Assembly: GCF_017068395.1 (NCBI RefSeq)
Contig: NZ_CP070619.1
Span: 5,642,001-5,706,000 of the forward strand
Length of the DNA: 64,000 bases
From: Rhodococcus pseudokoreensis
GTDB taxonomy: Bacteria; Actinomycetota; Actinomycetes; Mycobacteriales; Mycobacteriaceae
Direction: 5' to 3'
Below, piece after piece: positions 46,267 through 55,105 of this stretch. Position numbers and translations under genes: made by a program. The first letter of the stretch is position 1. Every line of letters begins with the position of its first letter. Below the pieces are notes generated by a model that was not told the origin of the DNA, searched no databases, and worked only from the letters and a program-made list of their open reading frames with translations.

Positions 46267-47393
46267 CCACCGGCATTGAACGTCCCCCCACGGATCTGCT
46301 CTACTCCGAGCAGGAAGAATTCCTGCGCGAGACCGTCCGGGACGTCTTGAACAAGGCCTGTGACTGGACCTCCGTCCTCGCCCTCACCGAGTCCGAAAGC
46401 GCGATCGACCGCGCGCTGTGGCGCACGCTCGCCGTCGAGGTCGGCGGCGCCGCTCTCGCGCTACCCGACGACATCGGCGGCGCCGGCGCGACCTGGCGTG
46501 AGACCGCCGTGGTACTCGAGGAACTGGGTCGCTCGATCGCCCCGGTGCCGTACCTGGGCAGTGCAGTGGTCGCCACCATTTACGCCCAGGAGATCGGTGC
46601 CGGCGACCTCCTCGCGAACCTGGCCACCGGCGAGACGATCGCGGCGGTCGCGGTCCCGGCGGGCGCACCGTGGTTCCGTCCCCTCCGGCAAACCGTCACG
46701 GTCACCGACTCCACCCTCACCGGAACCGTCGCGAGTGTGGCGGATGCCGCCGCAGCGGACATATTGCTCGTGCCCGTCGGAGAGGACACATACCTGGTCG
46801 ACCCGGCTGCCGCAGGCGTGCGGTGCACCCCGGTGGTGTCACTCGACGAGACCAGGCCGCTGGTCGACATCGAATTCAACGCGGCACCGGCCCAGCGGTT
46901 GGAAGGTACCCGACCGGCCGGTGACGCGACCGCAGCAGCATTGCGCGCGGGCACCGCGCTGCTCGCCTCCGAACAACTCGGTCTCGCCGAACACTGCCTC
47001 ACGGCCACGGTCGAATATCTCCGTGTCCGACGCCAGTTCGGGCGGGCTCTCGGTTCGTACCAGGCGCTCAAGCACCGCCTGGCCGACCTGTGGGTCCAGA
47101 TCAACCAGGCCCGGGCCGCGGCCCGGTACGCCGCGGACTGCCTCGCCACGGGCAGCGACGATCTCGCCGTCGCCACCGCCGTCGCCCACTCGTGGTGCTC
47201 CGAGGTTGCCCTGCATGCAGCGGAGGAGTACGTGCAACTGCACGGCGGCATCGGATTCACCTGGGAGCACCCCGCCCACCTCTACCTCAAGCGCGCCAAG
47301 AGTTCGACCCTGATGTTCGGCGGTCCGGACGTTCACCGAACGCACCTGACAGGCCTGATCGACCTTCCGCTTCCGACTCTGGAGAACATCTGA
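46263..47393 (+). CDS. Acyl-CoA dehydrogenase, second of a pair
   Basis: A 376-residue acyl-CoA dehydrogenase with a reduced central domain. It has ALPDDIGGAGATWRETAVVLEELGRSIAPVP, then VADAAAADILLVPV, and the C-terminal helical domain RRQFGRALGSYQALKHRLADLWVQ and QLHGGIGFTWEHPAHLYLKRAKS. The FAD loop of the partner (GGTSEI) is not seen here, which fits a heteromeric enzyme where each subunit supplies part of the sites. It overlaps genes on both sides (46263 and 47393), so the trio is tightly coupled. Confidence 0.92.
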   Translation: MTTGIERPPTDLLYSEQEEFLRETVRDVLNKACDWTSVLALTESESAIDRALWRTLAVEVGGAALALPDDIGGAGATWRETAVVLEELGRSIAPVPYLGSAVVATIYAQEIGAGDLLANLATGETIAAVAVPAGAPWFRPLRQTVTVTDSTLTGTVASVADAAAADILLVPVGEDTYLVDPAAAGVRCTPVVSLDETRPLVDIEFNAAPAQRLEGTRPAGDATAAALRAGTALLASEQLGLAEHCLTATVEYLRVRRQFGRALGSYQALKHRLADLWVQINQARAAARYAADCLATGSDDLAVATAVAHSWCSEVALHAAEEYVQLHGGIGFTWEHPAHLYLKRAKSSTLMFGGPDVHRTHLTGLIDLPLPTLENI

Positions 47394-48148
47394 TGGCCGA
47401 CTTGACCGGGCGTGTTGCAGTGGTGACCGGCGGAAACGGTGGCATCGGGCTGGGCTTGGCCGAAGGCCTGGCCGCGGCCGGTGCCGATGTCGCGATATGG
47501 GCGCGCAATGTCGAACGTAGCGCTGCCGCCGTCGATGTCCTGCGCGGGCGCGGCGTCCGCGCGCAAGCGATTGCCTGTGACATCGGCAGTGAGGACGACG
47601 TGCGTCGTGCCGTCGCCGACACTGTCGAGGCGATGGGCCGGATCGACATCTTGATGGCCAACGCGGGGATAGCGGACGACAAGCCGTACCTCGAGACCTC
47701 GTTGGATGACTGGCAGCGTGTCATTCGAACCAACCTCGACGGCACGTTCCTCACGACCCGGGAGGTGGGTCGCTACCTCGTCGAGCGAGGCGAGGGCGGT
47801 GCAATGGTCATCGTCTCGTCCACGATCACCCGCTACGGCGGGGCCGGCCAGGCTGCGTACGCGGCCAGCAAATCCGGGACGAGTGCTATCGGCCGCACCC
47901 TCGCCGTGGAGTTTGCCCGGCACAAGATCCGCTGCAACATTCTCATTCCCGGCTGGGTGGCGACCCCGATGAACGAATCCCTGCGCGAGAACGAGCGGTT
48001 CGTGGACGCGACCACAAAGAGAACGCCCGTCCGGCGGTGGGCCACACCAGACGAATTCCATTCCGTAGCAGCATTTCTCGCTGACCCTACCCTGACATTT
48101 CACACTGGCAACGAAGTCGTCGTCGACGGCGGCTACACCATCTTCTGA
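47393..48148 (+). CDS. Short-chain dehydrogenase/reductase
   Basis: A 251-residue SDR: VTGGNGGIGLGLAEGL near residue 11, an Arg after strand two (WARNVERS; NADP-leaning), ANAGIADDK, Ser in VSSTITRYGG and catalytic YAASK near residue 157. The C-terminus VVVDGGYTIF is standard. Its start codon overlaps the acyl-CoA dehydrogenase stop by one base (TGATG). Within this operon it likely oxidises a hydroxyl on the CoA-bound intermediate. Confidence 0.88.
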   Translation: MADLTGRVAVVTGGNGGIGLGLAEGLAAAGADVAIWARNVERSAAAVDVLRGRGVRAQAIACDIGSEDDVRRAVADTVEAMGRIDILMANAGIADDKPYLETSLDDWQRVIRTNLDGTFLTTREVGRYLVERGEGGAMVIVSSTITRYGGAGQAAYAASKSGTSAIGRTLAVEFARHKIRCNILIPGWVATPMNESLRENERFVDATTKRTPVRRWATPDEFHSVAAFLADPTLTFHTGNEVVVDGGYTIF

Positions 48149-48171
48149 TCATCGGCGCAAGGAGCCATCGA

Positions 48172-48912
48172 ATGAACCTGACCTGTGACTTCTCAACCAG
48201 GACCGTACTCGTCACCGGAGCAGCCCAAGGCATCGGCAAGGCGATTGCCGAGTTCTTCCGTACTGCCGGGGCACGCGTCGCGGTCGCCGACCGCGATGCG
48301 TCCGAACTGGAGAAGGCGTGGGGCTCGCCGTCGCAGACCGTGCTCCCGGTGGCCATGGACGTGGCCGATCCGACATCGGTGGCGTCGGGGGTCGGCATCA
48401 TCGTCGACACCTGGGGGTCCGTGGACGTGGCGGTCAACAACGCCGGAATCGCTCGCGACTCAGTGGTGTGGAAGCTGACCGACGATCAATGGAAGGCCGT
48501 GCTCGACGTCCACCTCGGCGGAACCTTCAACGTCACCCGCGCCGTGGTACCCCACATGCGGAAGGCCGGCTTCGGTCGGATCGTCAACGTTACGTCCTAC
48601 ACGGGCATGCACGGCAACGTCGGACAAGCAAACTACGCGGCCGCCAAGGGCGGCATCATTGCCTTCACCAAGACCGTCGCCAAGGAAACCGCACGATTCG
48701 GCATCACGGCGAACGCGATCTCGCCGAACGCCGCGACGGCGATGGTGGCAGCGATCCCGGCCGAGCGCCTCGCCGAGATGACGGAGACGGTGCCGCTCGG
48801 GCGGTTCGCCGACCCCTCCGAGATGGCTGCCGCTGTCGCATTCCTGGCATCGGAGGAAGCGAGCTACATCACCGGTGTGGTTCTGCCCGTCGACGGTGGC
48901 GTGTCGATGTAG
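48172..48912 (+). CDS. FabG-like short-chain dehydrogenase/reductase
   Basis: A 246-residue SDR: VTGAAQGIGKAIAEFF near residue 13, Asp after strand two (VADRDASEL; NAD), NNAGIARDS, Ser in VTSYTGMHG and catalytic YAAAK near residue 155, then RFGITANAISPNAATAM and PVDGGVSM at the end. It resembles 3-oxoacyl reductases and 3-hydroxyacyl-CoA dehydrogenases. AAGGAG lies before ATG 48172. It is the last gene of the operon and is followed by a long convergent hairpin. Confidence 0.9.
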   Translation: MNLTCDFSTRTVLVTGAAQGIGKAIAEFFRTAGARVAVADRDASELEKAWGSPSQTVLPVAMDVADPTSVASGVGIIVDTWGSVDVAVNNAGIARDSVVWKLTDDQWKAVLDVHLGGTFNVTRAVVPHMRKAGFGRIVNVTSYTGMHGNVGQANYAAAKGGIIAFTKTVAKETARFGITANAISPNAATAMVAAIPAERLAEMTETVPLGRFADPSEMAAAVAFLASEEASYITGVVLPVDGGVSM

Positions 48913-48928
48913 CCCGTCTCGACCGACA

Positions 48929-48987
48929 ACACGAATCGGGGTGGCGGGTTTGGAGCAGAAATGCTCACCCGTCACCCCGATTCGTGT
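48929..48987. terminator. Bidirectional hairpin between the SDR operon and ribBA
   Basis: Arms 48929-48949 and 48967-48987 pair over 20 of 21 positions around a 17-base loop. It lies midway between two convergent stops (48912 and 49007). Confidence 0.85.
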
Positions 48988-49006
48988 GTCGGCGAAGGTG
49001 TTGTCG

Positions 49007-50236
49007 TCAGTTCCCGACCGCCGGAGGGATGTCGAGCAGGTGCCCCATCCGGTCCCTCTTGGTACGCAGGTAGGCCACGTTCTCCGGAGTGGTATGCACT
49101 GGAAGCTGCACCCGTTCGGCGATCTCGAGGCCGTAGCCATCGAGCCCGGTGTACTTCTCGGGATTGTTGGTGATCAAACGCATTCGTCGCACACCGAGGT
49201 CGACGAGGATCTCCGCGCCGACGCGGTAGTCGCGGCTGTCGACGGGCAGACCCAGCGCCTCGTTGGCCTCGACCGTATCGGCGCCGTTCTCCTGCAGGGT
49301 GTAGGCGCGTAGCTTGTGACCGAGCCCGATTCCCCGGCCCTCGTGTCCGCGCAGATACACGAGGACGCCGACCCCCTCTGCGGCGATGCGACGCATCGAC
49401 TCACGGAACTGGACTCCGCAGTCGCAGCGCAGCGACCCGGCCAGATCCCCGGTGAGGCATTCGCTGTGGACCCGGACGAGTACGCCGGCCGGGTTGCTCG
49501 TGTACGCGGTCAGGTCGCCGACCGTCAGCGCGAGATGTTCGGTGTCGTCGTCGGTGGCCCGGTACGCGTGGGCCCGAAAGTGACCGAACTCGGTGGGCAG
49601 TTCGGCGCTGCCGGTCGCGATGACAGAAGGTGCCCGCTCGCGTCGGTACCGGACGAGGTCGGTGATGGTGATCTTGGTGAGCTGGTGTTCGTCGACGAAG
49701 TTCTCGAGCGACTGGCCGGCGCGCATCGCGCCGGACTCCTCGACGATCTCGGCGATCACCCCGACTGTCGGAAGCCCAGCCAAGGTCAGTAGGTCGACCG
49801 CCGCTTCGGTGTGGCCGGCGCGTTCGAGAACGCCGCCGGCCCGGGCCACGAGTGGGAACACGTGGCCAGGTCGGCGCAGGTCCGAGGTGTGGCAGTCGGG
49901 GTCGGCGAGGGCGCGGAGGGTTCGGGCTCGGTCGGCCGCCGAGACACCCGTCGTGGTATCGACGTGGTCGACGGTGATGGTGAATGCTGTGTGGTGGCAG
50001 TCGGTGTTGTCGCCGACCATCTGGGGCAGGTCCAGCTTGTCGGCGCGCGCCGCAGACATCGGGGCGCAGAGGATGCCGGTGCTGTGGTGCACCATGAATG
50101 CGACCTGGTCGGCAGTGATGGCCGCCGCGCAGCCGATGAGATCACCTTCGTTCTCGCGGCTCGGGTCGTCGACCACTACCACCAGCCGTCCGGCGCGAAG
50201 GTCCGTCAGCGCCGTCTCGATTGTCGATGTCGTCAC
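49007..50236 (-). CDS. ribBA: Bifunctional DHBP synthase / GTP cyclohydrolase II (RibBA), second copy
   Basis: A 409-residue RibBA. The N-terminal DHBP synthase half has VVVDDPSRENEGDL, HHSTGILCAPM, RRPGHVFPLVA and GHTEAAVDLL. The C-terminal GTP cyclohydrolase II half has zinc cysteines in SECLTGDLAGSLRCDCG, RGHEGRGIGLGHKL and LRTKRDRMGHLL. GTG 50236 follows AAGGAG six bases ahead. It is 41 bases downstream of a flavin reductase on the same strand, so flavin synthesis and flavin reduction are co-transcribed for the neighbouring LimB-type monooxygenase. No other riboflavin genes are present. Confidence 0.94.
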   Translation of the reverse strand: MTTSTIETALTDLRAGRLVVVVDDPSRENEGDLIGCAAAITADQVAFMVHHSTGILCAPMSAARADKLDLPQMVGDNTDCHHTAFTITVDHVDTTTGVSAADRARTLRALADPDCHTSDLRRPGHVFPLVARAGGVLERAGHTEAAVDLLTLAGLPTVGVIAEIVEESGAMRAGQSLENFVDEHQLTKITITDLVRYRRERAPSVIATGSAELPTEFGHFRAHAYRATDDDTEHLALTVGDLTAYTSNPAGVLVRVHSECLTGDLAGSLRCDCGVQFRESMRRIAAEGVGVLVYLRGHEGRGIGLGHKLRAYTLQENGADTVEANEALGLPVDSRDYRVGAEILVDLGVRRMRLITNNPEKYTGLDGYGLEIAERVQLPVHTTPENVAYLRTKRDRMGHLLDIPPAVGN

Positions 50237-50277
50237 CGTGATCTCCTTTTGGGGCAAGGGAAGTGCTTGGGCTTCGA

Positions 50278-50784
50278 TCAGTTCTGGCCAGAGAGCGGCG
50301 CCGGAGTGAAGGTACGGTCGTAGTAGACGACCGGGGTCGGTTCGCCCAGTCCGACCGACACCACCTCCCCGACGAGGATCGTGTGATCCCCGCCGGGATA
50401 GCGTGCGTGCGCCCGGCACTCGAGGACGACTGGAGCGTCCGCGAGGTGCGGCAGCCCCGACGAGTGGGGGGTGAAGTCGTCGCCGGCGAACTTGTCGGCG
50501 CCGCGGGTCGCGAACCGTCGGGCGATCGCCTCATGCTCCATTCCGGCGATATGGACGAGCCACGTCTCCGCTCGCTCGAAACTCGCGTGGCACTCCGCAC
50601 TGGTGGCGAGGCAGACGAGGACCAACTGAGGATCCATCGACAAAGCACAGAACGAGCTCGCGGTGAAACCTCGCCGACGACCCTGTTCGTCCACCGTCGT
50701 GACGATGGTGACGCCGCTGGGGAATCGTGCCATCGCCTCTCGGAAGGTGGGGGTCTCGGTGTCGGCCGTGATGTTGGCGGTCAT
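50278..50784 (-). CDS. Flavin reductase (FMN-binding split barrel)
   Basis: A 168-residue flavin reductase of the HpaC/DszD-like type: FREAMARFPSGVTIVTTVDEQG near residue 13, FTASSFCALSMDPQLVLVCLA near 40, FAGDDFTPHSSGLPHL in the middle and HTILVGEVVSVGLGEPTPVVYYDR near the end. It uses NAD(P)H to reduce free flavin, which LimB-type monooxygenases require. It begins the leftward unit with ribBA and is divergent from the Fis-type regulator, with a GCGACATCC site in the shared promoter region. Confidence 0.9.
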   Translation of the reverse strand: MTANITADTETPTFREAMARFPSGVTIVTTVDEQGRRRGFTASSFCALSMDPQLVLVCLATSAECHASFERAETWLVHIAGMEHEAIARRFATRGADKFAGDDFTPHSSGLPHLADAPVVLECRAHARYPGGDHTILVGEVVSVGLGEPTPVVYYDRTFTPAPLSGQN

Positions 50785-51081
50785 GGTGGGCCTCGATTCG
50801 TAGTGCAGATGGTGACAGGGGTCACTGTATGGAGCGCAGCGCGGTGGGGGTGTTGCAGTTCAGGACAGCGGCGCCCGGTGCCGGGCTGCGGCGGTGCATA
50901 TCGCGACATCCGGTTTCGCGGCGTTCTGACGCGGCACTGTTGACGCCATGTCAGTAGCTTGTCATCATGAACGTGCTGCACCTCACAGCCCAAGAGGGCT
51001 TGTGGTCGGCGACGCCCCGAAGGGGCATGTGCCGCGGGCCATCGAGCCCAGGCCACGAAGAACGAAGAAAGGGCGCCCGTC
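50785..51081. promoter_or_regulatory. Divergent control region between flavin reductase and Fis-type regulator
   Basis: A 297-base gap holding GCGACATCC at 50903-50911, the same half-site found in the divergent region at 44935-44983, at 52880-52888 and inverted at 56741-56749. No gene is present; long minus-strand frames here are shadows of the regulator. Confidence 0.55.
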
Positions 51082-52851
51082 TTGTCGCTCGACGACCGTA
51101 CTCGTACCTTGCTGCATGAGCGTGAGCTCTTCCTCGAAGGCGCGGACCCGGCCCAACGGGGCATCGTCCGCAAGGAGATCGCGCAGTCCTGGAAACGATC
51201 ACTGATGTACGGACTCGAGCCGGAGCGCTCACGACCCACCTTCCGTCCGGAACCGCAATCGTCGGAGCAACTGTTGTCCGTGGCGGTCCCGGTGATCGAA
51301 TCCAAGCGCGGTGCCCTCGTCGATTCGTCGAGCAGCCTAACGGTGACGGACGCGAACGGTTGGGTTGTCGCGCGGTGGGTCGAGGACAGCCGCTTCTCCC
51401 GGCGCCTGGACCGGCACGACGTGCTTCCCGGGTACTCCTTCGCCGAGACCACGGTGGGCACCAACAGCGGCGGTATGGTCCTCGAAACCGGGCGTCCCGC
51501 GCTCGTCGCCGGTCCCGAGCACTTCTTCGAGGAGTCGCTGCAGCTCACCTGCGCCGGCGCGCCGATCCACCATCCGATCACCAAACGGCTGATCGGAACG
51601 CTGAATCTGACCTGCCGGTACAGCGATACAAACCCGATCATGTTGTCCTGGGTGTGCGAGGTCGCAGCCCAGATCACACAGGCGCTCGCCACCTTGGCAA
51701 CTCGCCGCGAACAGCTTCTGTTCGAGGCATTCCTCGCTGACAACCGCGACAGCCGACACGCGGTGATCTGTCTCGACGAGCAAACCATCATCAGCAACGC
51801 CGCGGCCGCCCGTATCCTCGGGCCGTCCGATCAGGCGATTCTGTGGGAGCACGCTGCCAGGACGCTGCAATCCGGCGCTGATGCGGTCCCCGAGAAGACG
51901 GTTTCGCTTGCAGACGGAGCAGCGGTCGGCGTCGACGTGCTGCCGGTGACCGACGGCCCCGCCACCGTTGGTGCACTCCTTCGGCTCAAGATCACCAGCC
52001 ACCCGTCTCGAAGCGGTCATGCGCAAGAAACCGCGCCCGTGCTCGGACAGCTCGTCGGAACTTCGCCTGCTTGGCGGGCGATGTGCCACGCGGTGACCGA
52101 CACAGGCACCCGCGCACTGCTGCTGACCGGCGAACCCGGAGTCGGAAAGTTTGCCGTTGCTCGTGCGCTGGCCGACGAGTCCGGCACCGCAGTGGTCGAC
52201 GCCCTGGCACAATCGGCCACGAGTGTGGACTGGGGAACCGCGCTCGCCGATGCCATCGGCCCGAATCCGTCGCTGCTGATTCTCCGGCATATCGAGGCCC
52301 TCGACCCAGATGCCCTGCGCGCGACTGCAACCGCGATCGCGCGGGCCCGTGCCAGGCAGATCCGAGTCGTGGCAACCACAAGCACACCGGTCACCGCACT
52401 CACGCGGTTGATGGACTGGTTCGACCGAGTTGTCGAGGTTCCAGCGCTCGCCGACCGTGCAGGCGATCTTCCGCTGCTGCTCGAGGCGGTGAGCAAGCGC
52501 TACAGTCCGCCCAACGAGAAGGTCTGCTGGATGCCGGATGCAGTCCAGGCACTCAGCCGCATCGACTGGGATCGCAATGTCGCCGGGCTCGACGCACTCG
52601 TTCGTGAGCTCGTCGCAGGCCGCAGTCGTCGGTACATCGGAGCGCAGGACCTGCCGATCGAGCACCGCGTACAGGCGTCCCGCCGGCAACTGCAGGGGCT
52701 CGAACAGATGGAGGCGAAGGCCATCATGAATGCACTCCGCGACGCCGGCGGCAACAAGCGCCTCGCCGCGGATCGGCTCGGGATCGCGCGATCCACTCTG
52801 TACCGGAAGGTCAGGTCACTCGGCATCGACATCGATTCCGCCAATTTCTGA
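51082..52851 (+). CDS. AcoR-like GAF/AAA/Fis transcriptional regulator with degenerate ATPase domain
   Basis: A 589-residue regulator paralogous to 5476-7353. An N-terminal GAF-like sensor (WVVARWVEDSRFSRRLDRHDVLPGY is its core region; then APIHHPITKRLIGTLNLTC) and a PAS-like segment (LDEQTIISNAAAARILG) are followed by a truncated AAA domain. Walker A is GEPGVGKF, Walker B reads LLILRHIEALD without the usual DE, and GAFTGA is absent. A Fis helix-turn-helix ends the protein (NKRLAADRLGIARSTLYRKV). It thus cannot be a normal sigma-54 activator. TTG 51082 is the likely start. It probably senses the terpene or a metabolite and controls the GCGACATCC promoters. Confidence 0.88.
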   Translation: MSLDDRTRTLLHERELFLEGADPAQRGIVRKEIAQSWKRSLMYGLEPERSRPTFRPEPQSSEQLLSVAVPVIESKRGALVDSSSSLTVTDANGWVVARWVEDSRFSRRLDRHDVLPGYSFAETTVGTNSGGMVLETGRPALVAGPEHFFEESLQLTCAGAPIHHPITKRLIGTLNLTCRYSDTNPIMLSWVCEVAAQITQALATLATRREQLLFEAFLADNRDSRHAVICLDEQTIISNAAAARILGPSDQAILWEHAARTLQSGADAVPEKTVSLADGAAVGVDVLPVTDGPATVGALLRLKITSHPSRSGHAQETAPVLGQLVGTSPAWRAMCHAVTDTGTRALLLTGEPGVGKFAVARALADESGTAVVDALAQSATSVDWGTALADAIGPNPSLLILRHIEALDPDALRATATAIARARARQIRVVATTSTPVTALTRLMDWFDRVVEVPALADRAGDLPLLLEAVSKRYSPPNEKVCWMPDAVQALSRIDWDRNVAGLDALVRELVAGRSRRYIGAQDLPIEHRVQASRRQLQGLEQMEAKAIMNALRDAGGNKRLAADRLGIARSTLYRKVRSLGIDIDSANF

Positions 52852-52879
52852 CAGGATCGTCCTGGCGGTGGCGCAGGTT

Positions 52880-52888
52880 GCGACATCC
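52880..52888 (+). promoter_or_regulatory. GCGACATCC half-site before acyl-CoA dehydrogenase
   Basis: A single copy of the nine-base word lies 32 bases before the dehydrogenase start, in the only 68-base gap between it and the Fis-type regulator gene. Confidence 0.45.
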
Positions 52889-52919
52889 ACCACCCCGCCT
52901 CGAGGCACACACTGAACCC

Positions 52920-54116
52920 ATGGTGTCTCATTCGACAGAAACTCAACTCGACGCGTCGCTGCCGCTCATCGCAGGTGACGAGGAAATGCTCCTGCGGGAG
53001 ACGGTCGCCCGCATCGTCGCCAAGTACGGTCACGACTACTACCAGAAGTGTTCGGCGACCGGCGCACCGATGCAGGCCCTGTGGGACGAGCTCGGCCGTA
53101 ACGGCTACCTCGGCCTCAACATCGCGGAGGAATACGGCGGCAGCGGCGCCGGCCTGACCCAACAGGCGATCGTCAGCGAAGAGCTGGCGGCGGGCGGCTG
53201 CCCGGAGCTGGCCATGGTGCTCTCCCAGGGCATCGCGGGCAGCGTGTTCGGACGGCACGGCACCGAGGAACAGAAGCGGCAGTACCTTCCCGGAATCGCG
53301 AGTGGCGAGAAGAAATTCGTCTTCGCGCTGACCGAGCCGGACGCCGGTTCGAACTCACACAACGTGTCCACCATCGCGACCCGCGACGGTGACGACTACA
53401 TCGTCAAGGGCACCAAGTACTACATCTCGGGTATCGACCACTGTGATCACTTCCTCCTCGTGGCCCGGACCGGCACCGACGAGAAGACCGGCCGCGGAAA
53501 ACTGACGTTGTTCGTCGTCGACCCAGACGTCGAGGGATTGACTCGCGAGCTCATTCCGACGGCACTGTCCGCGCCCGAACGCCAGTTCACGCTCTTCTTC
53601 GACAACGTGCGCATCCCGGCCGAACGGGTCGTCGGCGAAGTCGACAAGGGTCTGATGCCACTGTTCGACGGCCTGAACCCCGAAAGGGTATTGAGTGCAG
53701 TGATCTGCACGGGCATCGCCCGCTACGCCATCGAGAAGGCGTGCCGTTACGTCAAGGAACGGACCGTGTGGGGCACGGCCCCGATCGGCAGCTATCAGGC
53801 GGTCCAGCACCCCCTGGCGGCCGCCAAGATCGAGCTGGAGGCAGCCCGCGGCATGACGTGGAAGGCGGCCGCGCTCTACGACGCAGGCCTGCCGGCAGGG
53901 GAAGCGGCGAACATGGCGAAGTATCTCGCCTCCAAGGCCGGGCACCATGCCCTCGACACCGCCATCCAGGTCCACGGTGGTAACGGTTTGGCGCTCGAGT
54001 ACGGACTGGCCGACCTGTGGTCGATCGTGCGCCTGCAGCAGATCGCGCCGGTGTCCTCGGAAATGGTCCTCAATCACATCGCCCAGCACACCCTCGGTCT
54101 GCCCCGTTCCTACTGA
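52920..54116 (+). CDS. Acyl-CoA dehydrogenase
   Basis: A 398-residue acyl-CoA dehydrogenase with FALTEPDAGSNSHNVSTIATRDGDDYIVKGTKYYIS, the flavin and substrate loops, then RQFTLFFDNVRIPAERVVGEV and IQVHGGNGLALEYGLADLW near the C-terminus. It ends in LGLPRSY like 17095-18276, so the pair are module paralogues. ATG 52920 is used; the ribosome site is weak and the exact start is uncertain. It begins an operon with two MaoC-type genes, pointing to consecutive dehydrogenation and hydration. Confidence 0.92.
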   Translation: MVSHSTETQLDASLPLIAGDEEMLLRETVARIVAKYGHDYYQKCSATGAPMQALWDELGRNGYLGLNIAEEYGGSGAGLTQQAIVSEELAAGGCPELAMVLSQGIAGSVFGRHGTEEQKRQYLPGIASGEKKFVFALTEPDAGSNSHNVSTIATRDGDDYIVKGTKYYISGIDHCDHFLLVARTGTDEKTGRGKLTLFVVDPDVEGLTRELIPTALSAPERQFTLFFDNVRIPAERVVGEVDKGLMPLFDGLNPERVLSAVICTGIARYAIEKACRYVKERTVWGTAPIGSYQAVQHPLAAAKIELEAARGMTWKAAALYDAGLPAGEAANMAKYLASKAGHHALDTAIQVHGGNGLALEYGLADLWSIVRLQQIAPVSSEMVLNHIAQHTLGLPRSY

Positions 54117-54140
54117 TCCACGAAAGGCTTGAACATCCCC

Positions 54141-54599
54141 ATGACCACCGCAGTCAAGGAGCTGGACCCCGGCCTTGTCGGCCGCCGGCTGCCCGGAGAC
54201 ACCACGACCATCTCGCGGCATCAGTCCGCGATCACCGATCATGCGCTCCACGCTGCCGACGATCCCGACGCACATGAACATGCTCACTCGATCTGGTTCC
54301 TCGTCATCGCGTTGCGCGGCATGGGCATCAGTGTCGACGAATTGTGCGCATTGGCGGACAAGCGGGACACCGACACACTGCTGTTCGGGACCTGCGGCAT
54401 CGACCAGATCCAGCCGCTGGCGGTGGGTCACACCTACCGCACAACCGCCGCGATCGACAACATCGATCGACGCACCACCAGAGACGGGTCAATCCTCGAC
54501 AGCCTCACCGTGACGGTGACCCTGTTCGATACCACCGTCCCGACCGACGCCGTCGGCACGGTGACGAGTGTCTACCTGTTCAAGAGAGGGCAGAACTGA
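54141..54599 (+). CDS. Hot-dog-fold MaoC-like protein, subunit one of a hydratase pair
   Basis: A 152-residue protein with a hot-dog pattern: DPGLVGRRLPGDTTTISRHQ at the start, HSIWFLVIALRGMGISVDEL, FGTCGIDQIQPLAVGHTYRTTAAI, and the closing strand VGTVTSVYLFKRG. The catalytic D-x4-H hydratase motif is not present. It overlaps the next gene, which does carry a hydratase motif, by one base (TGATG). This arrangement matches heteromeric MaoC hydratases of steroid degradation, where one subunit binds CoA and the other is catalytic. ATG 54141 is preferred over TTG 54129. Confidence 0.8.
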   Translation: MTTAVKELDPGLVGRRLPGDTTTISRHQSAITDHALHAADDPDAHEHAHSIWFLVIALRGMGISVDELCALADKRDTDTLLFGTCGIDQIQPLAVGHTYRTTAAIDNIDRRTTRDGSILDSLTVTVTLFDTTVPTDAVGTVTSVYLFKRGQN

Positions 54600-55021
54600 T
54601 GTCCACCAACGAGATCACGCCCGGTTCTGCCATCCCGTCGTTCGTCGTGGACTCGGTCGACGGTGAACACATCCGACAGATCGCACTGATCCTCGACGAC
54701 CCCAACCCCATCCACTTCGATCTGGACGCGGTGGCGGCCGCAGGTATGGGTGACCGGGAAATCAATCAGGGCGGCTCGACGATGGCGTACATCATCGACA
54801 TGATCACCTCGTGGGCCGGCACCCGGTCAGCCCTTCAGCGCATCAAGTGCCGATTCCGCGACAACGTCCGCGCCGGCGACACGGTCACCGCCGGCGGCAC
54901 GGTGCTCGAGGTGACCGGTGGCGGCGACAACCGCCGCGCACTGTGCGACGTCTGGGTCGACCGAGGTGACGGCAAGCGCGTCATCGACGGAACGGTCGTC
55001 GTCGCCATTCCCGAAGATTGA
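54599..55021 (+). CDS. MaoC-type enoyl-CoA hydratase, catalytic subunit of a pair
   Basis: A 140-residue hot-dog protein with LILDDPNPIHFDLDAVAAAG at about residues 30-50, a form of the hydratase-2 motif with catalytic Asp and His, and EINQGGSTMAYIIDMITSW following. It should hydrate an enoyl-CoA together with the product of 54141. It ends just before a perfect hairpin shared with the convergent acyl-CoA synthetase gene. Confidence 0.88.
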   Translation: MSTNEITPGSAIPSFVVDSVDGEHIRQIALILDDPNPIHFDLDAVAAAGMGDREINQGGSTMAYIIDMITSWAGTRSALQRIKCRFRDNVRAGDTVTAGGTVLEVTGGGDNRRALCDVWVDRGDGKRVIDGTVVVAIPED

Positions 55022-55046
55022 TTGGCTGCAACGACATTCGGCAACA

Positions 55047-55083
55047 GAAGGAGGGTGGTGCGCGCTGCGCACCACCCTCCTTC
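55047..55083. terminator. Perfect bidirectional hairpin
   Basis: Seventeen-base arms (55047-55063 and 55067-55083) around a three-base loop, between convergent stops at 55021 and 55106. Confidence 0.85.
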
Positions 55084-55105
55084 AGGGTTTATCAATCGTC
55101 CGGGC

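Noticed and set aside
50781..51797. Minus-strand open frame of 338 codons
   Set aside because: It overlaps the N-terminal half of the Fis-type regulator in a shadow frame, its product has no family features, and no ribosome site is present.
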